Shown one piece after another: positions 42,741 to 54,704 of a stretch of 64,000 nt of DNA. A program made the translations under genes and the position numbers. The DNA is from Haemaphysalis longicornis. Lineage: Eukaryota > Arthropoda > Arachnida > Ixodida > Ixodidae. The first letter of the stretch is position 1, and the number at the start of each line of letters is the position of its first letter. The stretch covers positions 25,434,551 through 25,498,550 of the forward strand of contig CM023448.1 of assembly GCA_013339765.2 (NCBI GenBank), given 5' to 3'. The notes under the pieces are model-generated. The model searched no databases and had not been told where the DNA came from. It saw nothing but the letters and a program-made list of their open reading frames with translations.

Positions 42741-43884
42741 CATGACTTATGTCCAAGCTGAACGTACGGGCACCTAACACACCGCTAAAGTTACCATGCC
42801 CACATTCATCAAATTCCGGGTATCTTGGAAAGCCTTTCTACGACGCAAACTCCGCCACTTAGTTCTGGATGTCTTTTGTAAGGACGAACTTTGCGGAGTT
42901 AGATAGAGCGGCGTTATATGACAAAATCCTTGTTTGAACGGGCTTTTCGATAAAATATCTTGAAAACACAGCTTCGTTAAACCTCATTCGATGAAAATTT
43001 CCCGAAAACCAGCGTTGCATACCTATATCGCGTCGACGCTATAAAAATGAGTCACTTGATCAGCTCATCCTCTCGTTATTCAGGGCAGCGCATCTACGGA
43101 AAGTACTTATTGCTGAAGAAAGGAAAGTGCGCGTAATAATAAAAACAACACACACACAGTGACGTAAACGATTCCGCCAGCTGCAGTCAGCGTCACTGCC
43201 ACGCCTTATGCGGCTTGTACCGCAAGCCGCAGCTGTTGCCAGTTTGTTGTGTCTCGCAAGGCATCACAATCCCTTTCCATTAAACAACCTCATATGTGGC
43301 GAGATCACGGCGTGTTCGTATATCTCCGTCGCTTTCTCGAAGGTGACGCAAGCTGGCATAGAGGATACTCTGAAGAAATAATTATCAAAAAAAAATGCGA
43401 AATGTCTACAAGTAACCTCCGTGGAAGCATCGGCCAAGAAAAGGCCAGGCTATGACACGAGGGCAGCGTAATTTTATAAGATCCCATTCTGAAAAAAAGA
43501 AACTTCTGCAAAGCAACTACATCGAAACAATATACTACAACGGCCAATATACTACAAACAATATACTAGAATTCAGCCTTTTAAACGCTCAGTACAATGA
43601 CATACACAGAGAAACAGTATTTGTTCATACGCAGTCTACTAGCGACCGGACTTGCTGCTTCTATCATTGCAGAAATAATACTACACCCGAACTCTTTTAA
43701 TTTTATTGGCGTGAGGAGAATATAAAAAAAATCATGCATGCGAACAAACAAAACAACACTCCACCGAAAGTTTAAAGGCCAAGCAGTGCTTTGCTGGGTA
43801 GCTAGCAACTTCTTGAATTTTGGAGTGAGCTTTAATTATTGTATACAAAATTCCAATCAGGGGTGGTTTAACGGACCGAGACTA
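42741..43884. other. No gene recognised
   Basis: Noncoding sequence. Short open frames at 43249-43455 and 43452-43700 show no domain. Confidence 0.35.
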
Positions 43885-44030
43885 CACTGGGCTGTGCTAC
43901 GCACCCTAGTGGAGCGCTTCGGCGTAATTTTAACCACCTCGGGATCTCAAGGTGCCCGGAAAAACTAAAACACAGGAATGTTTTCGCTTTTCGACTTCAT
44001 CAGAATAAAGGCCACCCCGGCCGGAAATAA
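43885..44030 (-). mobile_element. Ruka-type SINE, decayed
   Basis: CTAGTGGAGCGCTTCGGCG, TAATTTTAACCACCTCGGGATC, GCTTTTCGACTTCATCAGAA and GGCCACCCCGGCCGG are the Ruka body read on the minus strand. The tRNA-like head is missing beyond about 44030. Confidence 0.75.
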
Positions 44031-44930
44031 AAGCAAAATCATGTCTGCAAAAACAACTTCCTCGTTCGTGTCAAAGAGATTTTTCAAGGGCTGCATCCTT
44101 GAACCTCTGAATGCATGATGTTTTCGATTCAGGACCTATTGCTGAACTATTCGAAAGGTCTCCTGGCCATGAATCGGGCCTTTCTAACGACCTTCAGTGA
44201 CACAATTTTTTCGTGGGTAGGGAAGGTCTTCGTTAAGAATAGGTAAATTTGTAAGTTACGAATGAAGAGCTGAGTGTGGGCGCGAAGGCCAGCGACGCAA
44301 TGGGCTCTTTCGCAAGGAAATCACTGAAACGTTTTCACAATTTACTCAGGGCACAACGTTGCTTGAGCCGCACAAGTTGGGCAGTGTAGTCTACTACGTC
44401 ATGCTTCGACATAACAGTCGACTGAACTAAGCCAAAGCAGCTATGAGCAAGGAACCGTTAATACGAGTCGCAGACACAGATGGAGGTGGCCTTAGTTCCA
44501 TTTTGCATCACTTTGCTAACGGCGTTAACGGCTGAACATTGTTCCGTATGGTCATGCTCATGTCATCGGGAAGTTATTATACTTTTGCTTTTCTCGAACA
44601 GGGTGCAATGGCTGAGTGAGTAGTATCCTAGTCAAATAAACGAAGTTGACAGCCTTTGATCGGCCGTTAGTATTGTGTCTTCGCCACCGTTGTCACTGCC
44701 GAAATTCAGTTATTGTTTGAGCAATAAACAGCCGAACACCTGCCCTAAAATCCTTGTCGGAGTAGGGTCAATTGGCCGAAACATTGTTTAGCGACAATAC
44801 GCATCCATGCCCGTTTGTGGATGTGGGTGTGATGTGTAAAATGGTAGAATATCAAGAAAATTACCATCCTATGATATATTAAAATTTAGTTGAGAAGGAC
44901 TTGTTAGAGGGCGAGTTGGAGCATCTTTAA
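44031..44930. other. No gene recognised
   Basis: Noncoding sequence without recognisable features. Confidence 0.35.
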
Positions 44931-45077
44931 CGTAAAGTAAGAACTGCGCAAATTTAGACGGCCACGAAAAGCAGAGAACTTAGGATAGGCGCAGTCCTGA
45001 GTACACAGTACTCCCCCTTACCCATGTACTCCGCCTTTTGTGGCCGTCTCAATCTGCGCAGTTTTTACTTTACTACG
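44931..45077. mobile_element. Palindromic element, 147 bp
   Basis: CGTAAAGTAAGAACTGCGCA at the left end matches inverted TGCGCAGTTTTTACTTTACTACG at the right end, and the arms extend through GACGGCCAC and GTACTC. Total arm length is about 50 bases. It looks like a MITE. No clear target duplication. Confidence 0.7.
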
Positions 45078-47700
45078 ATTCAGCAAACTGCCAGATTGAA
45101 TAATCCTGGAATGGTTTGCCGAATATACTTCGAAGGTTATTTCTAGTTGCTGCTGTTTTAGTTCGAAAAACACACGTATTAAAAGAACGTTTGGTTTCTA
45201 TGCCGCCAGGCTCCGATAATATTTATACTTAATTACGACCCTATAATCCAGTCGCAGCGACTAGAGAATAAAATATACAGTAGGGTTGTTGAACAGATCG
45301 ATGACTTCTGCAATAGCGCTGCGTGTTTTAGTATTTTTGGAGGGTTCTTTGAGCAGTTACAATGGTATTTTTCTCACGTTATTTTACTTAAGAACGTAAA
45401 TTTATTACTATGAGCTGTTTACCCCAGTAGAAAAAACATTTCAACAGCGTTTTTCTAACTATCCTTTACTTAAGCCGTTTCTAAATAAGTATGCTTTATT
45501 ATTTTTTGAACATAATTATAAAATGCTGTAGCCTTACAGTAAGGCAGGGGCGCCGCACTAGGGGCTTGTTGCGGTAACGTAATGAAACCGTTGCAGATGA
45601 AGTGGAGACATTGTGGACAAATAGCCGCTACCAATACCGTTTACATTCACAGTGCGTAACGTAATTCTAGATCTAGCAGGATAAATATTACTTATCATAT
45701 AATACATTGTCTATCACTGGTCTGTAGGTCTAAACGCATACATGCCCAGATAGCCTGAACTGCCTTAGTATGCTTGACATTTCGCACCCGGAAAAAAAGT
45801 TTTCGTTCATTCAAAACACGTCATGTGAATGTGCGAAAATGAATGCAGATAGAAAAACAGACTGGAAACTGGTGAGCGAGCTTATCGCCCAGCTCGTTTG
45901 GTGCCACGTTTCCTCCCTACGGGTAGCTTCCGACAAATGTGGCCCCCAGCAAACACCGAGATTGTTGTGATGGCTTTCTTATTTTACCTTACCCTGCACC
46001 CTTCACTTTCCCCCACCACAAACAGGGCACTTGTGCCCCTTTCGATAATAAAGTGATTTCCGATACATTGCTTTGCAAAACCAGTTGACTATATTTGGCT
46101 GACGGACTGATTGTTCTATTGTTTGGTACCTACACAACGAAACATAAGACACCTATTGCTCACTTCGTAATTTAGATGATGTGAATATATGCAGCCATCT
46201 TTGAGAGTTTTTACGCCAAGAAGTATGCTTTTAAATGGCGAGGAATCAGGTTCTAGATTTTTGTTAATGAACACACTTTTCCGGTCTTTTAGCTTACGAG
46301 GAGAAAGACATGTTCACAATACCGAGAACCATCTGCGGAAATTGATGCAGTGGTAAACCGTGTTAATTTTTGGCCTTTTTATGACCGTGACAATGCTGTG
46401 CTCTAAAAGCTAGAGCCAGCTAAGTACCCCGTGCGCAGTAAAGTGCAAGAACTGAGCCATACCAAACTCCTTGCTCAATTCAGGGTATCTGCCTGTCCCA
46501 GACGAACCAGAAATCTAGGGACCCCGTGCAGAAGTAGCAGCAAGGGCGCCGTTTGTCTTCGCAGCCTCTCGTTACGTAATGCACTGTTATATTCTGAAAG
46601 AGAACAGGGTTTGCAACGAATTATTAAAACCATTTGACGCCTTAAAAAAGCGAAACCACGATTGCAGCCCTCCTGTTATGCTAATGTGCTAGTAGCGTTC
46701 GAATCCTCATTCGTGTAAATAGTACGTTAAATTTGTGCAGCCATCATAAAATTGCAACAATTATTGTAAAAACCAGTAAACACAACACACAGGCTGTTCA
46801 ATCGGATGTACAACTAATTAAGTTAGTTGAGCATGCTTAGTTAGTATGAGGAAAAAATAATAGAAGATACAACATGACAATGGAATACAGTAAACATTAA
46901 CAATTCTTTTCAGGAATATTTGAGAGTTGAATAATTGATGTTATAAACTCCAGTTAGTACTTAATCATGTACTTTCGAAACGTTATTCCAAGTACGTTGT
47001 AATAATCGGATGCATGCATTAGGTGAGTCTACCTTGGTGCTACGGTTTTCGACGTCTCTAATCTTTTATAGCAGGGAATTATACTTGCTTAACGGTCATC
47101 CACTGGTAGTTCCATTGATATATTACACGGCCGATTTATTATAGCGTACTAACCTAGTACTTAGTCGTTTATTTAGAGAAGTGTTCCAAGAAGCAGTGTT
47201 ACGCGATGTGGGACGTCGTGTCCCACAGGATGCGAATAGCATACACCTAGGGGTCCTGCAACATTGTGCGTAATGTGGCGAATGAACCATGGAATATTTT
47301 TGTAGCATTTGAACATGCATGTAGATACACTGTTAGACAGGGTCATCATAATGGTATACGCATGTTATTCAACAATGAGCTCAATACGAAGCTGACGACG
47401 GCAAGCAGAAACTTGGAAAGGACTACACAAGCTTGTCAGGAACCATTTAAAAAACCACGTAAAGATACCTCTATCAGTTGTGATGTGACCAAAATATTGA
47501 CAGGAAGCAGGCAGTAAGTAACAGAATGAGACTTTTTCAAAGGTATGCGCAAGAGGGAACTGCACTTGGCCGTAAAACGCACCGAAAAGCTGAGAAGGAC
47601 CGCAAACATCGACAACGAGAGGTCTGGAAGAGCGCTTTGAGAGAAAGCACAATTATGTCTCATACTATGTACAGTGCGGTCCATTGTTAAAGGGAACCAC
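45078..47700. other. No gene recognised
   Basis: AT-rich noncoding sequence. An open frame at 45770-45970 is followed by an AATAAAG signal near 46048, which could be a 3' exon or an old retrocopy end, but the product (ELIAQLVWCHVSSLRV) is not recognised. A small hairpin GTGGGACGTCGTGTCCCAC lies near 47207. Confidence 0.3.
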
Positions 47701-47996
47701 CGAGCGCGTGGCCGCTGCCCTGCGCGAAGCGTCAGGGCAGAGAAGTGGCGAGAATCGGCGGCAGTCGGCCATGCGCACTGGCCGCACGATGCGGGAGAAA
47801 CCGCTATGTCGTCTGCTACGGTGACAAGTCGTGCCGCTCAGCATCCTTCGAGTGCGACATTATACGGCGGAGGGCCATAGCAGACGACATAGCGGCTTCT
47901 CCCACATCGTGCGCTCACTGCGCATGGGCCGACTGTCTCCGATTCTCGCCACTTCTCGGCCCCGACGCTTCGCGCAGCGCAGCGGCCACGCGCTCG
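47701..47996. mobile_element. Foldback element with about 120-bp arms
   Basis: CGAGCGCGTGGCCGCTG at 47701 is matched inverted by AGCGGCCACGCGCTCG ending at 47996. The arms pair along GAGAAGTGGCGAGAATCGG, CATGCGCA, and GCTATGTCGTCTGCT, leaving a spacer of about 56 bases (47821-47876). The element is GC-rich in an AT-rich setting and abuts the tail of the LINE at 48001. There is no obvious target duplication. Confidence 0.8.
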
Positions 47997-48000
47997 ATAG

Positions 48001-49290
48001 TAATAGTAATATTTAGTAATATTTATTAGTCATACAGAAGTCATGTACATAATCAGGCCTACCTAAGCCGCAACGGGCTTGTCAGGCAGAGCCTGGCAGG
48101 CGACAAGCGTTAAAAAATTATATCTGTTACAGTACGCAGTACCAACCAGAACAGATAACCATGCGGTATTCCCGAAATCTCTGGAAAGCACTAGCGCATG
48201 CGCCTTAATACCTTTTCAGTTTATATTTCGAAGCATGCGCAAAAAAGTCAGATGGCAAAGTGTTAAATATAGCTGGCACATAATAACGGCGTGTTCTTTT
48301 CCCGTACCTTGTGGAACAACGAGGAATTGCGTAACGTTGCTTCGGTCTCAGGGACCGAGCAGGAGTGTACACGTTTTGAATGTATTAATCCAAAAATGTT
48401 TAAAGATAACGGTTTCATTTAGGAGCGAGGTAAAATCGGGCAACATGAATGTTTTGAATACATTGTCATCTTTCTCCATACACAAGTCATATGCAATGGT
48501 ACGCAGCAAAAAACGCAAAATGGAATTGACTCGCTCTATCCAACGTAAAGAACAGTGACCATATACTGTAATACAGTACCTAAGCACACTATAACAAAGG
48601 GAATGTACAATGACTTTTCGCAGCGAGAATGGAATATATGTTCTTAATTTGTACAACAAAGATGATACAGCCACGAATTTTTTTACATACATAAGCTAAG
48701 TGGGAATTCCAAGAAATGTCGCTATCGAAATACAAACCTAAATACTTCACAGTGGACACATACTTTACAGGAATACAACTACAAGAAGAGCAGGCCGCTG
48801 AGTGTAAAAATAAAGATTGCGTTAAGTCAACTTTTTTCAATGGATTGCGAAAGCAAATCAGCTGTGTTTTTTTTGGTATTAACATGAATGGAATTGGCCG
48901 TAAACCAATTCATAGTTTCCAGTGCAGAAACTTGAAGCGACATTATGGCGTCAGAATGACGAGAAGCATAAGAAACAAGAACCGTGCCATCGGCGTACTG
49001 AAATATTGAAGACGATACAGAAGAGGCGAGGTCGTTACCATACCAGTTAAACAGCAGAGGACTCAGTATAGACCCTTGTGGTACACCTGACCTAATAAAA
49101 GAAGCATTACTTGAAAATTTACCATCCGAACAACCTGAGTTCTGTCAAGTAAGAAGTTTCAAGTAGACGCAGAAAGTTGTCCCGAAAACCTAGTCTTTGT
49201 AGTTTGGTGAGCAGGAGGATATGACACACGCTATCGAAAGCTTTACTGATATCAAGAAATAATGCACAGGGGTGCGATAGTTCCCTCTAA
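48001..49290 (-). mobile_element. LINE, 5'-truncated, Jockey/CR1-like, catalytic box mutated
   Basis: Read from 49290 leftwards: SKAFDSVCHILLLTKLQRLG, then FQYADG at about 48982-49003 where the second catalytic Asp of YADD is Gly, then YVSTVKYLGLYFDSDISWNS (about 48770-48710), CKKIRGCI, and the tail VIVHSLCYSVLRYCITVYG. Frameshifts separate these parts. The 3' end has ATTACTA-type tail repeats near 48001-48030. It is an inactive truncated copy. Confidence 0.85.
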
Positions 49291-49764
49291 CAATGGATCG
49301 AACTGTACAGGTGCGCGAAGACGTAAACTGAGCACGGGAGCGGTGTCGGAAATGCTTTGCCGCGACGCCTAGAAACGCCGACGGGAAGCAACAAGCAGCG
49401 TTTCAGGGGTGCGTGCGCACGGCCGCCTCCGCTTTATGTGAAATCTTTAATCCGTTCCTGACACACTTTCGATAAGCCCTTTTGCTCTTTCCTTCGCATT
49501 TGGAACCACTGCGAAAGCTATAGTTATCGCCAGCACATAGCGACAACTGCCTGATTTGCTCATCGCTCCAGATAGGCATTCCATTTCGGCTTTGTTTTTT
49601 GTTGGTTTTTATTTGCTATCGAAAAGCGTTCATTGGTGCAACGGAAGCAACACCGCCCAACAGCCGCTACATGGCCTTAGTGACGTAATTCGAGCCGTCG
49701 AAGAACGTCAAGACCGGGAACGAGAGAAAAAAATTCCCGCGCCTTCCCGCGAGGGGAACACGAG
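49291..49764. other. No gene recognised
   Basis: Partly GC-rich noncoding sequence (49300-49430). Confidence 0.35.
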
Positions 49765-50200
49765 TAAATGCAGAGCATTGGGGCCTCAGTACTGATTGAA
49801 GGCAGTGTTGCTTCCATCGCTTCTTCCGTGATGCTGGAGTAGCAGACACGAGTAAACGTGGGCACGAGCGTCAACCAAGGAAGGAAGGAGCAACGCAGTG
49901 ACTGAAACCGAGCGACCGCTAGCCGCTATATTTGCAGGGCGCGCGCAGTAGAGGGAGAGCAGTACGGGGGGGAGAGCGCGCATGCGCAAGCAGCGCGCGC
50001 CGTTCCACGCACCACCGCGCTGCTATGACGCACCTGTTACGCCGAGACCGCGACGGAGCGAACGGGCTGACTACGACGCATGCGCGCGCCAGCTGCTGTT
50101 GAGAGAGAGGAGGGAAGGAGAGGCGCACCTGCTGCGGACGCGAAACTGTTGACACCGTCCGACGCAGGAACAGGCGAGGCTAAGAAATGCTCTGCATTTA
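49765..50200. mobile_element. 436-bp GC-rich element with 15-bp terminal inverted repeats
   Basis: TAAATGCAGAGCATT at 49765-49779 and AATGCTCTGCATTTA at 50186-50200 are perfect inverted copies. The body is GC- and CpG-rich (alternating GCGCGC near 49940-50100) and has no coding signal. No target duplication was seen. Confidence 0.55.
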
Positions 50201-51550
50201 AAATCTTTGAGCTAGTTTACAAGTTATCTGATGGGCATAGAGCAGTACTTTTTGGCTGAGGTACTGTGAGGCCTCCTAAACTAAGTACTGGTATGTTGGT
50301 TGTCAACGTTCTTCAAGCATTTTAGATTTCAAGAAATGTTGAGAAAGTGTTGCATGATGATGCTTGCATTTTAATGAAGCAAGGCCCAACTAGGGCAAAG
50401 AGCCCCAAAAAAGATGTTTGGCTAGCGCAGATTAAAAGTGACTACTAAAGCTGATCAGCAACAAAGGTAAAAGCAAATAAAGACAATGTAAGTGGCTGGT
50501 GTAGAGGGCCAGGTTGTGGTTATGCATGATACGATATAAGATTCAGAAATGTACCTCCTGATAAATGCTTAAAACAAGTTAAACAGAAAACATTGCTTCA
50601 TTACCTAAGAAGTGCGGTGGGTAGAGTGGGATTTGTCGTATGTAGATTTCTGTAAAGTGTCACGTTGTGTAGTGTGTAATGTCTTGCATGTGACTAGTAT
50701 GGAACTACAGATAGGCCCTCTCCACACCCAGCCGCACAATGGTCTCGAAGACCCAGTGAGCAAATGTTGAATGTGTTATTTAAGTGTGGCCTACCCGTAG
50801 CCTGGCTAAGGCTACTTCCGTGTGTCTGTCTTCTCTGTCTGTTATGTGTCTACCTAAGTGTGGCTTTACAGTGTGTAGCTTGTTGTCTGTGTATCCCACG
50901 CTTTCTACCGAAATTTACCAAGAGCCCTTCGTACCAATGGTTTAGGTTCGAGGTAGGGAACATTGGGTACATCGATGGTGCTGCGGGGAGCGGCTTCAGC
51001 AGCATTCTAGTCAGCGATTTCGTTTCCCAGAATGCCGTTGTGTCCGGGGACCTAGCAAACAATTACTTTTAGTTTGGAGTTATAGGCAGACATTAGTGAC
51101 CTAATTAAGCACTTGAGAACATAGTTTCTTGGTTCTTTGAAGGATTGTAAAGCTCTAACTACACTTAAAGAGTCTGTAAAGAATATGGAGTGTTGCGTTA
51201 TGGTTTGCTTGATGTGCTGTGGTGCAATTGAAATGCCATACACTTCTGCTGTGAATATAGTACTTTTTATATTTAATGTACTTGTGCTGTAAAAGCGAGG
51301 ACCATGTACAGCACATGAGACAGCAGAAGAAGACTTGGACGCATCTGTGTAATAGGCAGTGTACGGGTATTTTTCTTTCAGTTGTAAAAAAATGTTCCAT
51401 TATTCTCTCTTTGGGCGCGTCTTGCTTGTGAATGGAGTTAAAGGATATGTCACAACAGATTGCTGACCTATCCCAAGGCTGGACGAAGTCGGAAATAGAC
51501 GACTTCATGCTCTCTGCAAATGAAATTCCTAGACCCTCCCTCATGGTCTC
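50201..51550 (-). mobile_element. LINE 3' part with RNase H domain
   Basis: Read on the minus strand from about 51550: a segment FVQPWDRSAICCDISFNSIH, then an RNase H domain with its acidic residues in order: Asp in TDASKS (about 51343), Glu in AEVYGI (about 51245), Asp in FTDSLSVVRAL (about 51173) and Asp in GNEIAD (about 51010). A stop directly follows the last Asp (51007-51009), and a frameshift lies near 51250-51330. The 3' untranslated region extends to about 50210 and shares words (GTGGCTGGTGTA.AGGG, GGTTATGCATGATA) with 55760-55805. RNase H-bearing LINEs belong to the I/R1/LOA-type groups. Confidence 0.8.
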
Positions 51551-52315
51551 TCACTGACAAGGAGAATGGAGCAGGTTAAGACGCACGTGCTGCGTACGAA
51601 TGGGCGGATGATATGTCATTAGAATAAAATTACAAGGGCGATTTTTATGGAGGTATAGCCGTGATATTAAAGTCCACTGGTCTTGCAGGGTTACTTTAAT
51701 CGCCGCTCGGCTTGCGCGTCTGATTGGGTGTGACAGTTTTCTAAGTGCAGCGCTTGGCTGTACAATGGCGCTCGTTACATTGCCCTTCGCAGCGTTCAGC
51801 CGCAACCGCATCCGTCGCTTTTGATTTCGAAAAGCTGCTTGCTTGAAAGCTGGCCTTGTCGCAAGCCCTAAAGCGCAACAATCCATATCCTGCTCACTGG
51901 CCGCATAATATTGCCTGCCTACATGGTTGATCATTGCCTGCGTTTGCGGTATAACGCAAATAAACCAACAACAAAACGATGCTGTAGAATGTAACCAGCA
52001 CATTCCGAGTGAAAATGTCTAGTAAATTTAGCACTCAAAAAAAAATCTCGGGTCAGATATTAAGGTGGAGAGTTTAAAGTGACCGTTTCCTACTTTCCAC
52101 TCCGGTACCGGCGGCCCGCTCACAGCAACCGGAGCCAATGCCGTTCGAAGCCAAGCTCGCCACGCATGCGTAGTGGCGCTCCCGCTTGCTATTGTAGCAA
52201 AACGAAACGGTCTGCTAAAACTCACAGTTTTCTTTTATTCAGGGTAAAATTGTTCGCGCTTAAGTAACGGCTGCAACTAGTTAGCTCAGCGCTGTTCAGA
52301 CCAAAGTTAAACACA
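51551..52315. other. No gene recognised
   Basis: A minus-strand open frame spans 51551-52003 (150 codons) but shows no recognised domain and may be LINE-derived. The rest is noncoding. Confidence 0.35.
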
Positions 52316-52512
52316 ATAGGGTTTTCGCTTCATTTTTGCGTTTTGTACCCTTTGAAATTCGCGCTCTTTGCTACTGCAGTTACCGGCGCTCTCCCCAGAT
52401 GGTGCGCGGATGGTACTACAGTGTGCGCCGCTCTCGATAGATGGCGTACAATGCTGTGTGCACGTAAATAACCTTGCGCACGGACCACGCCAGACATAGA
52501 CACGGGCTAAAG
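52316..52512 (+). repeat. Duplicated module, copy 1
   Basis: This matches 53037-53305 with the shared words CTCTTTGCTACTGCAGTTA, CGGCGCTCTCCCCAGATGG and GATAGATGGCGTACAATGC, and lacks the palindrome present in copy 2. The two copies are in direct orientation about 720 bp apart. Confidence 0.75.
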
Positions 52513-53036
52513 GGCTTCGTCTTTAAAACGCGCGTTCTCGAGAAAATTTTGCGTGGCAGGTTGCTAATGCTATGCGGCCCTTCATCAGAAGTACACATCG
52601 GTGGTTGCGCTTTATAGAGCCCAAGAAGGCACGTTTCCAAGCGCCGAACTTGTTCGCACTCAAAAGCGGCGGCTACAGTCGCGCTAACGGCTGCGAGCGG
52701 AAATATAATAACCGTCATTGCACAGCCAAGCGCTGCTTTCGAAAACTGCCAGGCCCAATCAGACCCGCAAGCAGATCGAAAATTAAAATATCACACACTT
52801 CCACACCGTAAACGATGCGGAGGGTGCGACTGAGCACTCGGACGCAAGTTGTGTATTGCTTGTGTGATGAGTGTCATTGTCCATGCGTGCTGATGCACTT
52901 TTAATTTTAAATGATATTGAGGTGCAGTAAATGCACTGTAAATGACAAGCGCCACACGAAAGACAATTCGCGTCGCAGTACTTCGCACCCTCGGCATTGT
53001 TCACGGCGTCTTTTCCCGCGAATTCTCGTTAGATTG
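52513..53036. other. No gene recognised
   Basis: Sequence between the two copies of the module; no gene or known repeat seen. Confidence 0.35.
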
Positions 53037-53305
53037 TTTAGGGTTTTTGCTTTATTTTTGCGTTTTCTACCGTTTGAAATTTGTGCTCTTTGCTACTGCA
53101 GTTAGCGGCGCTCTCCCCAGATGGCGCGCGGATGGTACTACACTGTGCGCTGCTGTTGATAGATGGCGTACAATGCAGTACACGTAGGGTGCCTGGATGT
53201 TCCTCCTCGCCGCCCCTCCGGAGGGGCGGGCGAGGATGAACATACAGGCACCCTATGCACACGTAAAGCCCCTTGCGCAGGGGCATCGCCAGACATCGGC
53301 ACGGA
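53037..53305 (+). repeat. Duplicated module, copy 2, interrupted
   Basis: Same module as 52316-52512, with a 67-bp palindrome inserted at 53187-53253 after ACAATGCAGTACACG. Copy 1 gives the uninterrupted sequence. Confidence 0.75.
53187..53253. mobile_element. 67-bp palindromic element flanked by TA
   Basis: GGGTGCCTG at the left end and CAGGCACCC at the right end open a near-perfect palindrome centred on CTCCGGAG. TA lies on both sides (53185-53186, 53254-53255), as for Tc1/mariner-mobilised MITEs. The unoccupied site is visible in the sister module. Confidence 0.75.
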
Positions 53306-54700
53306 CATTGCGAGGTCAGATAGGGCAGCGGGGGTAGTGCGCAGGTTTCACAGAATGCCGCTAGGTGTTGTGTTGCCTCCCGCCGGCGTTTTTAGGCGGC
53401 GCCGCGATGCATTTCGGCCACCTCTTTCGGGCTGCGTTTGGTTGTCCGCGGACCTGTACTTCAATGCTTCGAGCGCGATTCGTGCTAGTCTCACCAGTGC
53501 AGTGGCGCACCAGACCACTGGTAATTTTGCCATTAGCAAGTGACGTAGAAGGCCGAAAACATTTGGGAAGCACGTCGACTTGCTTGAGTTATCACGGATG
53601 TAATAAAATCTTCTCATGAGCTTCTGTCGTGGGCAAACAATATTTTATTTGTCACTAGCAAGTTCTTTATTCATACTTCGGTGATCAATCAAGGGAGCGG
53701 CCGCGCCGACGATTTCTCAAGGATTGGTAAATTGGTGAATGTCCATAATAGGTAGTGCTTGCGTGGCGCGTGGCTGACTATAGATCTACAAAGAAGATAT
53801 CAAGTAGTAGGAGGCGGAAGCATATACCAGCTCATTGCACTTTTACGATGAGCGACGCAAAAGCACAGGTTATCTTTTAGTTTCTTGTGAGGCTGCCTCT
53901 CGCCCTCATTAGAGTTGTATTGTGCGTAATATTTCATTCGTGGTAGCATCCCCAAAGAAGATAGAAATCCTGTATTAGATACACGTACTGGCATGGATCT
54001 TCCACATCGTTAACAGCGGAGCAGCAATAGGCGAGGTCCCGGAAGAACTGCCTTCGTCGAGATGTGTAAATATAGGGACTTTGCCGCAAAGTCAAAGTTA
54101 GTTAGTGCTCTGTAGCTTGCAAAACACACGTGCGTCTTAAAAAAACACAGACATTTGCCGGTGGGAAGCTTCTATCATAACGCCGAGTTTCATTTGCTTT
54201 GTAATAAATTGTTCACAGTCAAGTGGTAAACATTACAGAATGGCCGGCTGCTGTAACTACAGAGCCGCGAACGGAGGAAGTACGGTTCCCGATACCGGAC
54301 GCCGAAACCGCTCTAACTATACTCCAAGTCATATACTTTTAGGAATTACGTAGTTCACCGTGAATTTATAAACATTGTGGACTCCGACATTTTCATTGAG
54401 CTGCGGCGGCCTCTGGTGGTACCACTGTACTAGCCAGAAGCGATAATTCAGGGGTGCAACTGGGCCGGCACTTCAGACGAAGGGGAACCAGTTATTGGTT
54501 GCTAGGGTTTTTTATGTGAACTGTACAGCCTGCAGCTGCAGAAGGAATAACTCTGCCGGTAGACGTTCGTTTTCAACGTGGAAAACATCTAAACAGGCGT
54601 GAAAAATTGGTTTGTGGCTATCCGAGGTTTTGGGAGCGAAGTTCCTACACCAACGGTTTTTTTTAATGCCTAGCATTCTGTGCCGTGTACGCTCAGAACC
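53306..54700. other. No gene recognised
   Basis: Mixed sequence, GC-rich to 53480 and AT-rich beyond. Open frames at 53348-53619 overlap on both strands and show no domain. Confidence 0.35.
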
Positions 54701-54704
54701 GGGA

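Noticed and set aside
51551..52003. 150-codon minus-strand frame as a gene
   Set aside because: No recognisable domain or start context; it is next to LINE sequence and may be chance or LINE-derived.
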